From the NCBI GenBank assembly GCA_018242725.1, contig JAFEBI010000011.1, positions 62,001 through 126,000 of the forward strand: a stretch of DNA of 64,000 nt, read 5' to 3'. Positions 63,316 through 64,000 of the stretch are shown piece after piece. Source of the stretch: Nitrospira sp. (lineage in GTDB: Bacteria > Nitrospirota > Nitrospiria > Nitrospirales > Nitrospiraceae). The notes beneath the pieces were generated by a model. It was given only the letters and a program-made list of their open reading frames with translations, made no database searches and was not told the origin of the DNA. How positions within the stretch are numbered: the first letter of the stretch is position 1; the number at the start of each line of letters is the position of its first letter. Both the position numbers and the translations under genes were made by a program.

Positions 63316-63413
63316 TTGTCCGCCTAAATAGCAATTGTGAGGCCTTCCGCTTTGAAGGCATGGGAATCTATCACTGATCAGGGAGTTAATTGTTTGGCTT
63401 GAGGGGTTGGCCT

Positions 63414-64000
63414 TTATTTCGTTCGAGTAATTTTCAGTTGAAGGATGCCTTTGTTATTGAAATAGCGACCGTTCATATCATTTGCGTATAAATAGATCTC
63501 CCCAGTTTTTCCCATCACAATTGACAGCCAGTCTGACGATAATGTGACTCTGCTGGTTTCAGGGAGGCTTTCGGAAGAGTTGAGCCTTTCATTGAAGACT
63601 GCAAAGCTACCTTCATCAGCTTTTCCCACGGTGCCCACCAAGGCATACCAATTGGCCTTTGGAGAACGTTTTAACAAGCTGAACGCGTGGCCGATAGATC
63701 TGGAGAGGCCAGTTGTCCAACCATCTTCCGGCGTTGATTTGACATCACCATCAACCCATTCTTCTGTGCGCTCCACGATTTGGAAGGCATATTCCTGTCC
63801 CTTCTCCACTTTAATACCGGTCCTATTCCATGGCCTACAAGCACAGACCTGAACTATTGCATGGCTTATGTTGTCGGTGACACTTCCTGGTGCTGGTAAT
63901 TCGGCTGGACTGACAAGTTCGGTTGGCTCTAGCATGCAACTACTACGTTCGCAAGTATCTGGTTTGGGTAGTAAGGCGCACCCACCCACGAATAGGTAAA
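63414..64000 (-). CDS. Lipoprotein with lectin-like domain, N-terminus outside window
   Basis: The frame stays open to the right window edge. The four codons before GTG 63989 read YLFV, and with the next residues give a lipobox LFVGGC, so the true start lies beyond 64000 and the protein is probably a lipoprotein. The mature part has SHAIVQVCACRPWNRTGIKVEKGQEYAFQI and a Trp/Asp-rich segment, a pattern similar to PA-IL-like sugar-binding domains, and ends with IYLYANDMNGRYFNNKGILQLKI, a jelly-roll strand pair. The lectin comparison is tentative. Confidence 0.6.
   Translation of the reverse strand, partial: YLFVGGCALLPKPDTCERSSCMLEPTELVSPAELPAPGSVTDNISHAIVQVCACRPWNRTGIKVEKGQEYAFQIVERTEEWVDGDVKSTPEDGWTTGLSRSIGHAFSLLKRSPKANWYALVGTVGKADEGSFAVFNERLNSSESLPETSRVTLSSDWLSIVMGKTGEIYLYANDMNGRYFNNKGILQLKITRTK

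Overview
The window suggests a Gram-negative, moderately GC-rich bacterium: there are many outer-membrane factors, porins, lipoproteins and periplasmic binding proteins. The style of the metal, molybdate and sulfate genes reminds me of Nitrospira-type genomes, but no universal marker is present, so this is only an inference.

Positions 1-39460 look like one end of an integrated conjugative element loaded with resistance genes. At the left edge lie virB2-virB3-virB4 (type IV secretion, minus strand), then a toxin-antitoxin pair, small plasmid-type genes and a short RadC. Next comes a resistance island: a short mer unit (merR/merT plus a GDCCVxC protein), ynfA, a fluoride module (FluC behind a fluoride riboswitch) and an arsR-arsI-acr3-arsC operon. 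From 11.8 to 39 kb there are four cassettes in a row: a CzcCBA-type RND pump; a CusCBA-like copper/silver pump with Met-rich CusB; a CopA/CopB copper oxidase pair; and a second CzcCBA-type pump with a CzcD-like transporter. Each cassette opens with a small exported protein, two of them also with one or two tiny membrane proteins. A CorE-like, Cys-tailed sigma factor and an HMA-DUF4396 protein sit between them on the other strand. The block ends at the 5' part of a tRNA-Arg(CCU) gene whose 3' part is missing, which is the likely integration boundary.

From 39.5 kb onward the content looks chromosomal. A LexA-like repressor is followed by a molybdate region on the minus strand: two small TOBE proteins, a sulfite-oxidase-fold protein, a VOC-fold protein, a tandem TOBE protein, modCBA, an AlgE-like porin and an XRE regulator with an oxyanion-binding domain. 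A very AT-rich divergent control region (49.5-49.7 kb) with a 26-bp palindrome separates it from a plus-strand sulfate region: yezD, an OprP-like porin behind a structured leader, sbp, an Asp/Glu racemase, cysT, cysW and cysA. The porin, binding protein and ABC transporter in each half form an outer-to-inner membrane oxyanion route.

The last 7.5 kb holds housekeeping and unlinked genes: a YdjM-like membrane protein, trmL, galE, a TPR protein, a hicB with a hicA killed by one nonsense codon, a small membrane protein, a patatin-like lipase and a partial lipoprotein. No CRISPR array, rRNA, complete tRNA, integrase or intact IS element was seen.
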